64,000 nucleotides of DNA from Synoicihabitans lomoniglobus (GTDB lineage Bacteria; Verrucomicrobiota; Verrucomicrobiia; Opitutales; Opitutaceae): the NCBI RefSeq assembly GCF_029023725.1, contig NZ_CP119075.1, positions 615,501 to 679,500 of the forward strand, given 5' to 3'. The notes below the pieces were generated by a model, which saw only the letters and a program-made list of their open reading frames with translations, made no database searches and had not been told where the DNA came from. Numbering within the stretch: position 1 is the first letter of the stretch; the number at the start of each line of letters is the position of its first letter. A program made the translations under genes and the position numbers. Positions 1 to 9,745 of this stretch are shown here, piece after piece.

Positions 1-656
1 ACGCCGTATGCGTCCATCACTTCGCGGCTGAGTAGTTCGCCGGTGAAACTGCTGCGCCATCCACCGCCGGAGATATCGTCAACGGTTTGGTCGCCGACCA
101 AGTCCCAGATTTCTTCGCGCATGAACTCGCCGATGCCTTCAGGCTCCGCGTGGATGTCGGGACTGTCAGGACAACACAGCAAACCCAGCTCCGGACATTC
201 CCATTGCAATCGATTCAAGCGACGGATGTGTCGCCGACTGCCGATGAGGGCGCGGGCTTGAGTCTCGCGCAGCATGTGCCCCGAACGTGCGGTCGGCATA
301 TCGGTGTCAAGCGGGAGATAGGCGCCGCCGGCCGTGAGTATGCCCAGCAATGTGGTGGCGATGTCGAACGCCGAATCAAGCATGACACCCACAAAGCCTT
401 CGGGGCCGAGTTCATGATCCAACAGCAAACGGGCGATCCGATTGGCCTGGGCCGCCACCTCCGCGTAGGTGTGGTTGCCTTCGGGACCGACAATGGCAAT
501 TGCTGCCGGGGTCGAAGTGGCCTGGCGAAAAAACTCGGCGGGAATGGTGGAGTCGCGCGGATAGGCCGTGGCGTTGTCGTTGAAGCTCTGGACGAGAGAA
601 AGCAGGTCGTCACGTTGTTCGTCGTCGGCGAGTAGATTGAAGTCTCCGAGTTTCAT
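1..656 (-). CDS. NRPS, N-terminal part of an (interrupted) adenylation domain, partial
   Basis: This is the 5' part of an NRPS gene whose 3' end lies outside the window; 218 codons are visible. The ATG at 654-656 lies five bases after the stop of the preceding NRPS, which ends in an unpaired condensation domain, so this protein should supply the adenylation partner. Residues 30-120 are the start of an A domain, with THTYAEVA-like core a1 context and the a2 core LTAGGAYLPLD at 107-117. The expected a3 loop (TSGSTG) does not follow. Instead, from about residue 175, the sequence changes to IWDLVGD and then GGGWRSSFTGELLSREVMDAY. The last stretch closely resembles the lead-in of the N-methyltransferase in the 3640-residue NRPS upstream (GWDSNYTREPLSETEMREY). 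I infer a methyltransferase inserted between a2 and a3. The substrate cannot be predicted because the binding pocket lies outside the window. Confidence 0.85.
   Translation of the reverse strand, partial: MKLGDFNLLADDEQRDDLLSLVQSFNDNATAYPRDSTIPAEFFRQATSTPAAIAIVGPEGNHTYAEVAAQANRIARLLLDHELGPEGFVGVMLDSAFDIATTLLGILTAGGAYLPLDTDMPTARSGHMLRETQARALIGSRRHIRRLNRLQWECPELGLLCCPDSPDIHAEPEGIGEFMREEIWDLVGDQTVDDISGGGWRSSFTGELLSREVMDAYG
3..134 (-). other. Methyltransferase-like insertion lead-in between A-domain cores a2 and a3
   Basis: Visible residues 175-218 of the truncated NRPS share the pattern G-W-x-S-x-(F/Y)-T-x-x-x-L-S-x-x-x-M-x-x-Y with the region just before the SAM motif of the in-window N-methyltransferase (residues 2021-2039 of the 3640-residue NRPS). 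The SAM-binding motif itself would lie beyond the window edge. A-domain interruption between a2 and a3 is known from kutzneride KtzH. The identification rests on one short matching stretch. Confidence 0.55.
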
Positions 657-661
657 GGTTG

Positions 662-3600
662 TCAGGAATTGGGCGTCGAACCGATCATGTCGGCGAAGCG
701 ATCGAGCAGGCTGAGATAGCGGCGGATGGTGGCGGCTTTGAAGAGACCAGCGTCGTATTCGAGCACGAGCTCGATGGTATCTCCGTCGTCGCTGGCAAAC
801 AGGGTGAGATCGAACTTGGAGGTGTGGAACGTATGATCGAACGGGGTTATCTCGGGGCCGTTCGGGGAGGGCGTGTTGCTGGGAAGAGGCACCCCGATGT
901 CCACGTGAACATCGGCGAAATTTTGAAACGCATAGACGATGTTGAGCAACGGCTGGCGATTGGCGGCGCGATCGGGGTTGAGCTGCTGCACCATGAGGTC
1001 GAAGGGATACTCCTGATGTTCCAAAGCGGCGTCGGCCGTTTCCACGACCTGGTTGAGCAGCGCGTCGAAATCCATCGAGGCATCAAGGCGCGCACGGACG
1101 GGCAGCAGATTGACGAAGAAGCCGAGCAAGTTTTCCAAGTCGGGGTGGTGTCGGTTGGCGTGACTCACGCCGATGCAAAAGTCGGGCTGTTGCGTGAGTT
1201 GAAACAACAGCAGATCGAACACTGCCAGCAACGTGTTGGCGACGGTCGTGCGCCGTTCGGTGGCGCGACGACGCAACGCGGCGGTGGCAACCGCCCCGAG
1301 AGTGTGTTTCTCATGATCGCCCCGGAAGTCACGTTCGGTGGTCGAGGGGAAATCGTAGGGCAGCGCCAGGGCGGAGGGGGCGCCGCGCAATGCATGCAAC
1401 CAATAGCTTTCCTCGCGGTCCCAACCGCGGGCTTTTTGCCAACAAGCGAAATCCTTGTAGTGCAGGCGCAGGGCGGGCAGCGGAGGCGTGGCACCACTCA
1501 TGGCGGCTGCATAGGCGGCGAAAATTTCACGATACAGCACGTTGCCCGACCAACCGTCTCCCACGATGTGATGAATCGTTTGGAGATAAACCCAGCGATC
1601 ATCCTTCAGTTGCAACAAGGTCGTGCGCAGCAGTGGCGGGGTCTTGAGATCGAAGGGGGCGACCGCTTCCCGGTCGGCGATGGAACGAGCTTCGGATTCG
1701 GCGTCGCTTGAGTCGCGCAGGTCGACGCGGTTGAGCGTATACGGAACGTCGGCGTGAATGCGTTGCACCGGATCGCCTTCGATTTCCGTAAATTCCGTGC
1801 GCAGGGCCTCATGTCTTTGGATCACACGGGCAATGGCTTGTTCGAGCGCGGTGGGGTCAAGTGGACCGTCCACCCGATAAGCTTCCGGCATGTTGTAAGC
1901 CGTCTCGCCACCGAGTTGGTGCAGCAGCCACAAGCGTTGCTGGGCGTAGGAGAGCGGATAGTGCGGCGCCGGCGCAGCGAGAGGGATTTGCCGGTCGCCT
2001 GATTCCGCCGTATTGGGGCGCCGGTTGGCGTCCACCTGGGTGGCGAGTCCGGCGATGGTCGCATGGTCGAAAAACGTGCGCATGGGCACGCGCACCCCGA
2101 GGTCGCGCTGAATGCGCGAGAGTAGTTGCATCGCTTTGAGACTATGGCCGCCTTGCAGGAAAAAGTCATCGTCCACGCCGATGAGGGAAACCTGCAGCAC
2201 GTCCTGCCAGAGTTTGGCGATGGTGACTTCGGTCGCGGTGCGCGGTGCGATCTTATCCTCGGACGGCGCGGCGAGGGCCGGGTCGGGATCAGGCAGGGCG
2301 CGTCGGTCTACCTTGCCGTTGGGGGAGAGGGGCAGGCGATCCAAGACTACCCAATGTCCGGGCAGCATCGCGGCTGACAACGTGCTGCGCAGATGGTCGC
2401 GGCAGGCAGCGACAGGGTTGGCCTCGGCGTATTTTGGCACCACGTAGGCCACGAGTTCCAGGTTACCGCCCATATCGCGGGCCTCGACCAACGCGTCCGC
2501 CACGCTCGGAAGGTGGCGTAGGTTGCTTTCGATTTCGCCCGGTTCGATGCGCACGCCCCGCACTTTGACCTGGCGGTCACTGCGCCCGAGAAACTCCAAC
2601 CTGCCATCCGCTCGCCAGCACGCGAGGTCCCCGGCGCGATAAAGTCGTTGTTTGCCATCACCCGGATCAAGCGTGGGGAAGCGTTCGGCGGTGAGTTCAT
2701 CCCGGGCATGATAACCGCGAGCGAGCCCGTCCCCACCGATGAACAACTCTCCGGGCACGCCAATGCCCGCGGGTTGGCCGCGGCTATCCAGCACATAAAG
2801 CCTCTGGTTGGCCATGGGACATCCGATGGGGGTGGACTCGTCTCCCCGTGATTCCGGCGGAGAGGCATTCTCGTAGAAACAGGTGTCGATGGTCGCCTCG
2901 GTTACCCCGTAGCTGTTGATGATGCGACGCCCTTGACCGAAGTCGGTGACCAGTCGGCGATAGTCGGCGGCGCGCAGGGTATCGGACCCGAGAATCAACA
3001 TTCCCAGATCAGGCAAATCCGTGTTGGTGTGCCGTGCGTGTTCCATCAGGGGCAGGATCAGTCCGGGGGTGCTTTCAAACTGGGTGATACGGTGCTCGCG
3101 CAACAACGCCACCAGTCCCTCCGGATCCAGGCGGGTGTCGGCGTCGCACAAGTAAAGCGTGCCTCCATTGGTCAACGCTCGAATGAGGTCTCCGGCGAAA
3201 ACATCGAAGGATAGACTGGCCATTTGCAGAATGCGGGGGGCGGCTCCGGGTGCGTTCAGACCGTAGCCTTCCCGCCAAGCTACGGCGGCGTTGACCAATG
3301 AACGGTGTTCGACGGCCACGCCCTTGGGGCGGCCGGTGGAACCCGAAGTGTAAATCAAATAGGCGAGATGGTGGGGCTGCAGGGTCACCGGCGACAGATC
3401 CTGTTCCGGTTGCACTGGCACCTCCTCCAGATGAAGCACTTCCATCGTTTTTGCGTCGACCGGCAAGGCCTGCGCATCCGTGCGAGTGGTCACCACGATA
3501 CGCGCTCCGGCATCCGCCAGCATTCCGCGCAAGCGCTCGGCGGGATAAAGCGGGTCCAGCGGCAGATACGCGCCGCCGGCCCTCATGATGCCGAGCACAC

Positions 3601-6600
3601 CGATGATCATGTCGGGCGTCCGTCCCACACTTAGTCCGACGACGGTTTCCGGTTTCACCCCGCGGGCCTGCAACTGCTCGGCCAACGCGTCGGCACGCAG
3701 GTGTAATTCCTCATAGGTCAGCGCCGTATCGCCTTGGACCACTGCCAGTGCGTGGGGGTGATCGGACCGACCCTTCTGCAGTAGCGTGACCAAAGTGGCC
3801 TGGTTCGGCACCGCGGTGCCGGTTTGATTGAACGTGATCGTCACTCGCTCGTGCTCTGCCTGGGGCAGACAGGAAATTGACCCGATGGCCTGCTGAGGGT
3901 TTGCGACCAAACCAACGAGCAGGGTCTCGAAACGAGCGGCCAGTCGCGCGATCTGATCATCTCCGTAGACCGCCCGATCATGACCAAAGCGCAGACTGAT
4001 CGAGGTCCCGGGATCAATGGTCAGATCAAAGTCGTAGTGGGTGCGGTCGTGCGCCTCGACGTGTTCGATCACCGGCGCAGCGGCGGAGCCACCCGTCGTG
4101 GTGCGATCAATGGGGAAGTTTTCAAACACCAGGAGATGATCGAACAGTTTCCGTCCCAACGGGGTGAACGTTTGGATTTCCGGAAGTGGCAGGTGATGAT
4201 GCGGCTCCGCGGTCAACGCGTCGCGCTGGGCGGTTTTCAGCAGATCTCCAAACGACCTATCGTCTCCGCAAGTGATGCGAACCGGCACGGCGCAGATGAA
4301 CAGCCCCACCATGCGCTCGACGCCGGCGAGGTCCGCCGGGCGACCGGAAACAATGGCGCCAAAAACGACGTCCTCGGTTCGATTGAGCCGTCCCAGCAAA
4401 ATGCCCCACGCCGCTTGCATCAGGGTGGCCAGAGTGGAACCGGTGTCGGTGGCGAGTTTCCGTAGCTGCTGACTGAGGGATTCGCCAAGTTCGACGCTAT
4501 ACTCGTGGTGTTCGGGCGTGATGGTCGAGGTGGGTTCGGCGGGAAGCGGGGATGCGTCGTCGTATCCATTCAGGTAGGACGACCAGAAATTACGGGCCGC
4601 CTCGGGCGGACGTTGTTCGAGCCAACGCACGTAGTCGCGGTAGGGGATGCTTGGCTCCAGTTTGGAGTTTCCGGCGTAGCACGCGAAAAGATCGCGATGC
4701 ACGAGGCCCAGACTCCAACCATCGAGCAACACGTGGTGGTAGCTCCAGACGATTTCAGTGAGGTCGTCGGCCAACTGCCATATCGTCACTCGCCACAAGG
4801 CATCGTGAGCGAGGTCGAACGGTCGGGCTAAATCCTCCTGGCGGCTTGCCGCGATGTGGGTGCGCTGCTCGTCCGCATCGAGGTGGCGCAGATCGTGGAC
4901 TGCGGTCACGGGGACGCGTTCGCGCCAGATGATTTGCACGGGCTCCGGCGTGTCTTCGTGCACGAACGAGGTGCGCAGAATGGTGTGGCGCCGGGCGAGT
5001 TCGTGCCACGCGGCGACGAAAGCACTGGCGTCCAATGTCCCGCGCAAGCGGTAGGCCATCTGCACGAAGTAGGCGCTCGAGGTCTCATCAAAGACCGATT
5101 GGAACAACAACCCCGCCTGCATGGGCGAAAGCCGGGCCACATCCTCCACCGCTGTCGCCGACCAACCGTGTCGTTGCAGGAAGGATTCATATTCAGGAAG
5201 TTGAAAGACGGGCGAGGTGAAGTCCGCGGGAGTCGCCTCCGGCGCGATGTCGGACGTCGTGAAGCGGATGAGGGCGTCGAGTTCTTCGGCCCAGTCATCC
5301 AGTAACGTTTGCATCGCGTCCGCGTTCACGCGTTCCACCCCAAAGGTCAGCGATAAGCCCAAACAACCTCCGGTGACGGCCGCTCCTGCATCGATTTCGT
5401 GAGGACGCGTGACGTCGGAACCAATGGGAGAGCCCGAAGATTCTTCCGCAAAGCGCAGTTCGCTCTCGGCCTCGTCGTCGAACCGCCCGAGATAGTTGAA
5501 GGAAATCGGAATCTCGGCGGTGGCTGTGCTCAGTTCGGTCGCGTTGCTCAGGAACGCACTCGGACCGAAAGTATTGCCATGCTCGGGAACCAAACGGCGG
5601 GCTTCCTTCAGCGACTTGAGTTGGCGGGCGAGATCACCTTCGACGATTTCCAGAACGAACGGATGCAACGCGGTAAACCAGCCCACCGTATGTTCCGGTG
5701 GAGGGATGTCGGCACGTGCGTCGCGGCCGTGGCCTTCCAACATGACTCGTGTCGTCGCCCCTCCATGCCACCGCTGCAGCGCTCGGCCCAGGGCCAACAG
5801 CAGAAAGTCGTCCACCTCGGTGTGAAAAGCCGCATGCACCTCGGTCAACAAACTGCGGGTGGTGGCCTCACTTAAACGGGTGCCGATGGTGGACGTGTTC
5901 CCGAACCGGTTGGGGGTATCAGATCGCGGGGCCGGCCACGGCGCGACCGGGCGCGCGAGGACACTACGCCAATAGAGGAGATGATCATGTGCCTGCTCCG
6001 CGACCGCGGTGCTCCAACGGTGGATGTTGAGAGGGCGGGGACCAAGTTCCGGTGCGTCCATTGCCATCGCACTCGTCAAATCTTCGATGATGAGACGCCA
6101 TGAGACGCCATCGACCGCGAGATGATGGGCAACCAACAGCAGGCGTTCCCTGCCCGGGAGTCGGTAATGCACCGCCTGGAATAGAGGGCCGTCCGCCAAA
6201 TCGAAACCGCGTTGAATCGTTTCGGTGTGAGCGAGACGGGCTGCGTCATCGGGCACCGTTATGCAGACAAGCTCACACGGATGAGATGGGGGAAGAATTT
6301 CCAGAACGTCTCCGCGCAAGACGGTGCGCAAGGCATCATGGTGACGCCACACCGCCGTGACCGCCCGGGCAATTTTGGTGTCATTCCACGCGGTGCGCGG
6401 TTGCAACAGAACCGCTTGGTTGAAGTGATGTCGTGCGGTCGTGAAGTGCTGCAGAAACCATGCTTGGGCGGGCGTGGGTGCCACCGGACCCACGTGCGCG
6501 GAGCGCGGGGTCGGAGCGGTGGTTGAAACGTTGCGGTCCAAATATGCGGCCAGCGAGGCCACGGTCGGGTGTTGGAAAAGGTCCGCAACGCGAATCGTCC

Positions 6601-9600
6601 ATCCGGCACGACGTAGTCGGCTCGCCACTTGAATCGCACCGATGGAGTCACCGCCACTGGCGAAGTAGTTGGCGTGAATGCCGATGCGTTCCAACGCCAG
6701 CACGCCGCCCCAGATCTCGGCGACAACGCGCTCCACTTCGTTGCGCGGTGCCACCGTTTCAAGCTCTTCATTTGTCGGAGGCGGCGGTAACGCTTGACGG
6801 TCGACCTTGCCATTGGGCGTCAGGGGCAAGGCGGGCAACGTCACGATCACGGGAGGAACCAAATAATCGGGTAAGTGTTCCGCCAGCGCAGCGCGCAAGG
6901 TCTCGGCGTCGTTCGTCGAGGCGGCGTAGCCGATCAGGCGTTTGCGGGCGGAACCCTGATCCACCATGACCGCAGCGGCGTGGACTCCAGCCAACGCTGC
7001 CAGCGCAGCCTCAACTTCCCCGGGCTCGATCCGGTGTCCATTGATCTTCACTTGCCGGTCCGCGCGGCCGATGAATTCCAACGTGCCATCTCCCCGCCAG
7101 CGCACGCGATCGCCCGTGCGGTAGAGTCGTGCGCCTGGTAGTTGCGGATGCGGCACGAACGCGGCCGCCGTGAGCTCGGGCTGGCCGATGTAACCTCGGG
7201 CCAGTCCGTCACCGCCGGTATAAAGTTCGCCGACGGCGCCGATCGGCACCGGCCGGAGGGAGTCGTCCAACACCGCCACGGTGGTGTGACTGATGGGGCG
7301 GCCGATTGGTATCGAACCGTGGTTCAGATCGGACGTAAGGATGCGATGACAACACGTGAAGGTCGTGTTTTCAGTGGGACCGTAGCCGTTGATCAGTCGG
7401 GTATGGGGTAACGCGGCCAAGGCCTGGGCCACGTGTCGCGGGCTCAGCACATCTCCGCCCGACAATAACTGCCGCACGCCGCGCAGGTCTTCGACGCGTT
7501 CATCGACCATGAGGTTGAACAGTCCGGCCGTCAGCCAGAGCGTCGTCACCTCCTGCGCCTTCACTGTTTGCCCGATCTGTTCCAAGGTCGGCGTGCCGGG
7601 CGCCATGATCGCGAGACGGCCGCCGTGGAGGAGTGGTCCCCACAGCTCCAAGGTCGACGCATCAAATGCGATCGGAGCCATCAATAAAAAGACTTCGTCG
7701 GGACCGAAGCGGGCAAAGACCTCGCCGTGCACCAAACGCAAAACCGCGCGATGCGGCACCGCGACGCCTTTGGGCGTGCCGGTCGAGCCGGAGGTGAAAC
7801 TGATGTAGGCGAGGTGGTCCGGTCGCATTTCAACCTCGGGCGGCTGAGCGGGGGCGGAGTCAATTTCGGCGGATATTTCGGTCGGACAAATGATGTCGAC
7901 GTCGGATGGCATTTGTTCGCGATGAACCGGGTCAATCACGACTATGGAGCAATCCGCCGCCGCCAGCAGGGCTGTGATGCGTTCAGTCGGGTAGGCGGGA
8001 TCGAGTGCGAGATATGCCCCTCCCGCCTGCAATATTGCCAACAGCGTCACCACCAGTTCCGGCGAACGTTCCTGGCACACCCCGACGGGCTGGTCCACTT
8101 GCACGCCGCGCGAACGCAGCACATGGGCGAGTTGATGGGATCGTCGGGCCAGTTCGCGATAGCTGATGCTCTGGTCGCCAAATGTCAGGGCGGCGGACGT
8201 CGGAAAACGTTGGGCGGTCGCATTAAAAACAGCCGCAAGGGATGTTGACGGATAGTCGGGGCATGGACCCGCTCCCCACGCCAAGAGTTGCTGTGCTTCG
8301 GCGGGAGGCAGCCGTGGCAACTGGGCGAGCGGGCGATCGGGCGACGCCACAAATTGCTCCAAGCTGAATTGGAACTGCGCGACAAATCGCTCGGCCGTAG
8401 CGGCGTCGAATAAAGCGGTCGCGTATTCCAACGCCCCGCTGATGCCAGCCCCCGATTCCTGCAGCGATAGTGTCAGGTCAAACTTGGCGACGGCGGCGGG
8501 CAGCTCGATGGCTTCGAGACCGAGCTCGGGTGGAGCGGGGTGGTCCGGACCAGCTGAGTCCGCGGTCAACATGACTTGAAACAGCGGATTGCGGGTGACA
8601 TCGCGGTCCGGCAGGAGCTCCGCGACGATAGCCTCGAACGGCACATCCTGATGAGCGAAACCATCCAACGTGGCTTGACGGGCGGCGTTTAAGAGCGTGC
8701 GAAAAGTAGCGGTTTCCGCGTCCACTCGGGACCGCAGCGCCAGGGTATTGACAAAAAATCCGATCAACGGCTCCAAGGCCGCCATGCCGCGATTGGCGAC
8801 AGGAGCGCCGAGCACCACGTCGTTCTGCCCACTCAAGCGATGTAACCAGCCATGGCCGACGGCCAGCATCGCCATGAAGAAAGTCGACTCGGTGTCGGCA
8901 ATGAGCTGACGCAGCTTGACGACGACATCCGGAGACACGGTAAACGGTATACTGGCCCCCGTGTAATCCGGCCGAACAGGGCGCGGCCGGTCGCAGGGCA
9001 GTTCCAACTCCGTGGGATCGGCCAGCTGCTGCCGCCAATAGGCGAGTTGAAGGTCGCGCAGACCCGCGTCGAGTCGCTCCCGTTGCCAAGCCGCAAAGTC
9101 GCCGTATTGAATGGGCAAGGACGGCAGGGCCGGTGCGGCTCCTTTTGATGCGGCCCCGTAAATCAGACCCAGTTCGCGCACCAGATTGTCCATCGACCAG
9201 GCGTCGGAAATGATGTGATGCATCACCAACACCACGTGCTGCTCGTTCGAGCCGGTGCGCAGCAGGGCAAGCCGCAATAATGGTGCCTGGGCCAAGTCGA
9301 ACGGGCGCAGGCTGACTTCGGCCGCTGCGCTCATCAATTCGCCGGGCGAAGTATCAATGATTTCGATCGCCACTCGCGCCTCGTCGTGACGCCGGACATG
9401 GGCGCGGCCGTCAATGGCCGGGAAGGCCGTGCGCAAAACGTCATGACGTTTTACAATGGTGGCCAGGGCCGTCGCCAATTGCTCCACCGCGACCGCGCGC
9501 CCGAGCTTTACCACCACCGAAATATTGTAGGCGGGACTCGTGGGTTCGAGTTGCTGCAGAAACCAAAGCCGCTGTTGGGCGAAGGAGAGCACCGGCTCCG

Positions 9601-9742
9601 CCCCCGAAGGGCGCACGGGGATCGAACGCGGAGACTCGGCGACGGCATCGCCTTCTTCATCAAGCAGCATGGCCAACAGCTCGTCATCGACTTGGTCGAA
9701 GGCGTCGTCAGACGAAGCGGAGGGAATTGAATCGGCATCCAT
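662..9742 (-). CDS. NRPS, C-A(Val-like)-PCP-E-C-A(Orn)-PCP-C
   Basis: A 3026-residue bimodular NRPS plus an extra C domain. Residues 1-45 form an acidic N-terminal segment (DDELLAMLLDEEG), probably for docking. C1 spans about 50-485 (HHIISDAW, with Ala for the usual Gly). A1 spans 500-985, with pocket residues D-A-L-W-L-G-G-T-F, close to known valine codes. PCP1 carries GGDSI (Ser1033), the form typical before an epimerase, and the E domain follows at 1085-1500. C2 at 1518-1975 (SYHHVLLDGW) should accept the D-configured chain. A2 at 1985-2480 has D-V-G-E-I-G-S-I-D, the ornithine code known from gramicidin S synthetase. PCP2 has Ser2534. C3 at 2592-3020 (HHIVGDG) ends the protein and must work with the A domain of the next gene. 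So D-Val-like then Orn are added. The gene starts three bases after the previous stop; the ATG at 9740-9742 is well placed. Domain calls are sure; Orn is strong, Val moderate. Confidence 0.95.
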   Translation of the reverse strand: MDADSIPSASSDDAFDQVDDELLAMLLDEEGDAVAESPRSIPVRPSGAEPVLSFAQQRLWFLQQLEPTSPAYNISVVVKLGRAVAVEQLATALATIVKRHDVLRTAFPAIDGRAHVRRHDEARVAIEIIDTSPGELMSAAAEVSLRPFDLAQAPLLRLALLRTGSNEQHVVLVMHHIISDAWSMDNLVRELGLIYGAASKGAAPALPSLPIQYGDFAAWQRERLDAGLRDLQLAYWRQQLADPTELELPCDRPRPVRPDYTGASIPFTVSPDVVVKLRQLIADTESTFFMAMLAVGHGWLHRLSGQNDVVLGAPVANRGMAALEPLIGFFVNTLALRSRVDAETATFRTLLNAARQATLDGFAHQDVPFEAIVAELLPDRDVTRNPLFQVMLTADSAGPDHPAPPELGLEAIELPAAVAKFDLTLSLQESGAGISGALEYATALFDAATAERFVAQFQFSLEQFVASPDRPLAQLPRLPPAEAQQLLAWGAGPCPDYPSTSLAAVFNATAQRFPTSAALTFGDQSISYRELARRSHQLAHVLRSRGVQVDQPVGVCQERSPELVVTLLAILQAGGAYLALDPAYPTERITALLAAADCSIVVIDPVHREQMPSDVDIICPTEISAEIDSAPAQPPEVEMRPDHLAYISFTSGSTGTPKGVAVPHRAVLRLVHGEVFARFGPDEVFLLMAPIAFDASTLELWGPLLHGGRLAIMAPGTPTLEQIGQTVKAQEVTTLWLTAGLFNLMVDERVEDLRGVRQLLSGGDVLSPRHVAQALAALPHTRLINGYGPTENTTFTCCHRILTSDLNHGSIPIGRPISHTTVAVLDDSLRPVPIGAVGELYTGGDGLARGYIGQPELTAAAFVPHPQLPGARLYRTGDRVRWRGDGTLEFIGRADRQVKINGHRIEPGEVEAALAALAGVHAAAVMVDQGSARKRLIGYAASTNDAETLRAALAEHLPDYLVPPVIVTLPALPLTPNGKVDRQALPPPPTNEELETVAPRNEVERVVAEIWGGVLALERIGIHANYFASGGDSIGAIQVASRLRRAGWTIRVADLFQHPTVASLAAYLDRNVSTTAPTPRSAHVGPVAPTPAQAWFLQHFTTARHHFNQAVLLQPRTAWNDTKIARAVTAVWRHHDALRTVLRGDVLEILPPSHPCELVCITVPDDAARLAHTETIQRGFDLADGPLFQAVHYRLPGRERLLLVAHHLAVDGVSWRLIIEDLTSAMAMDAPELGPRPLNIHRWSTAVAEQAHDHLLYWRSVLARPVAPWPAPRSDTPNRFGNTSTIGTRLSEATTRSLLTEVHAAFHTEVDDFLLLALGRALQRWHGGATTRVMLEGHGRDARADIPPPEHTVGWFTALHPFVLEIVEGDLARQLKSLKEARRLVPEHGNTFGPSAFLSNATELSTATAEIPISFNYLGRFDDEAESELRFAEESSGSPIGSDVTRPHEIDAGAAVTGGCLGLSLTFGVERVNADAMQTLLDDWAEELDALIRFTTSDIAPEATPADFTSPVFQLPEYESFLQRHGWSATAVEDVARLSPMQAGLLFQSVFDETSSAYFVQMAYRLRGTLDASAFVAAWHELARRHTILRTSFVHEDTPEPVQIIWRERVPVTAVHDLRHLDADEQRTHIAASRQEDLARPFDLAHDALWRVTIWQLADDLTEIVWSYHHVLLDGWSLGLVHRDLFACYAGNSKLEPSIPYRDYVRWLEQRPPEAARNFWSSYLNGYDDASPLPAEPTSTITPEHHEYSVELGESLSQQLRKLATDTGSTLATLMQAAWGILLGRLNRTEDVVFGAIVSGRPADLAGVERMVGLFICAVPVRITCGDDRSFGDLLKTAQRDALTAEPHHHLPLPEIQTFTPLGRKLFDHLLVFENFPIDRTTTGGSAAAPVIEHVEAHDRTHYDFDLTIDPGTSISLRFGHDRAVYGDDQIARLAARFETLLVGLVANPQQAIGSISCLPQAEHERVTITFNQTGTAVPNQATLVTLLQKGRSDHPHALAVVQGDTALTYEELHLRADALAEQLQARGVKPETVVGLSVGRTPDMIIGVLGIMRAGGAYLPLDPLYPAERLRGMLADAGARIVVTTRTDAQALPVDAKTMEVLHLEEVPVQPEQDLSPVTLQPHHLAYLIYTSGSTGRPKGVAVEHRSLVNAAVAWREGYGLNAPGAAPRILQMASLSFDVFAGDLIRALTNGGTLYLCDADTRLDPEGLVALLREHRITQFESTPGLILPLMEHARHTNTDLPDLGMLILGSDTLRAADYRRLVTDFGQGRRIINSYGVTEATIDTCFYENASPPESRGDESTPIGCPMANQRLYVLDSRGQPAGIGVPGELFIGGDGLARGYHARDELTAERFPTLDPGDGKQRLYRAGDLACWRADGRLEFLGRSDRQVKVRGVRIEPGEIESNLRHLPSVADALVEARDMGGNLELVAYVVPKYAEANPVAACRDHLRSTLSAAMLPGHWVVLDRLPLSPNGKVDRRALPDPDPALAAPSEDKIAPRTATEVTIAKLWQDVLQVSLIGVDDDFFLQGGHSLKAMQLLSRIQRDLGVRVPMRTFFDHATIAGLATQVDANRRPNTAESGDRQIPLAAPAPHYPLSYAQQRLWLLHQLGGETAYNMPEAYRVDGPLDPTALEQAIARVIQRHEALRTEFTEIEGDPVQRIHADVPYTLNRVDLRDSSDAESEARSIADREAVAPFDLKTPPLLRTTLLQLKDDRWVYLQTIHHIVGDGWSGNVLYREIFAAYAAAMSGATPPLPALRLHYKDFACWQKARGWDREESYWLHALRGAPSALALPYDFPSTTERDFRGDHEKHTLGAVATAALRRRATERRTTVANTLLAVFDLLLFQLTQQPDFCIGVSHANRHHPDLENLLGFFVNLLPVRARLDASMDFDALLNQVVETADAALEHQEYPFDLMVQQLNPDRAANRQPLLNIVYAFQNFADVHVDIGVPLPSNTPSPNGPEITPFDHTFHTSKFDLTLFASDDGDTIELVLEYDAGLFKAATIRRYLSLLDRFADMIGSTPNS
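5243..6490 (-). other. Epimerization (E) domain
   Basis: Residues 1085-1500 of the 3026-residue NRPS. It carries AHHLAVDGVSW, EGHGRDARADI followed by TVGWFT, and FNYLGRF, the hallmark motifs of NRPS E domains, and the catalytic HHxxxDG is intact. It follows a GGDS-type carrier and precedes a C domain, as expected for a module that delivers a D-residue. It is the only E domain in the window, so one D-amino acid is predicted from this route. Confidence 0.95.
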
Positions 9743-9745
9743 GAT

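Noticed and set aside
659..1711. 350-codon open frame on the plus strand, and similar long plus-strand frames elsewhere
   Set aside because: Antisense to the C-terminal C domain of the Orn-adding NRPS; no motif, same explanation. No convincing plus-strand gene exists in the window.
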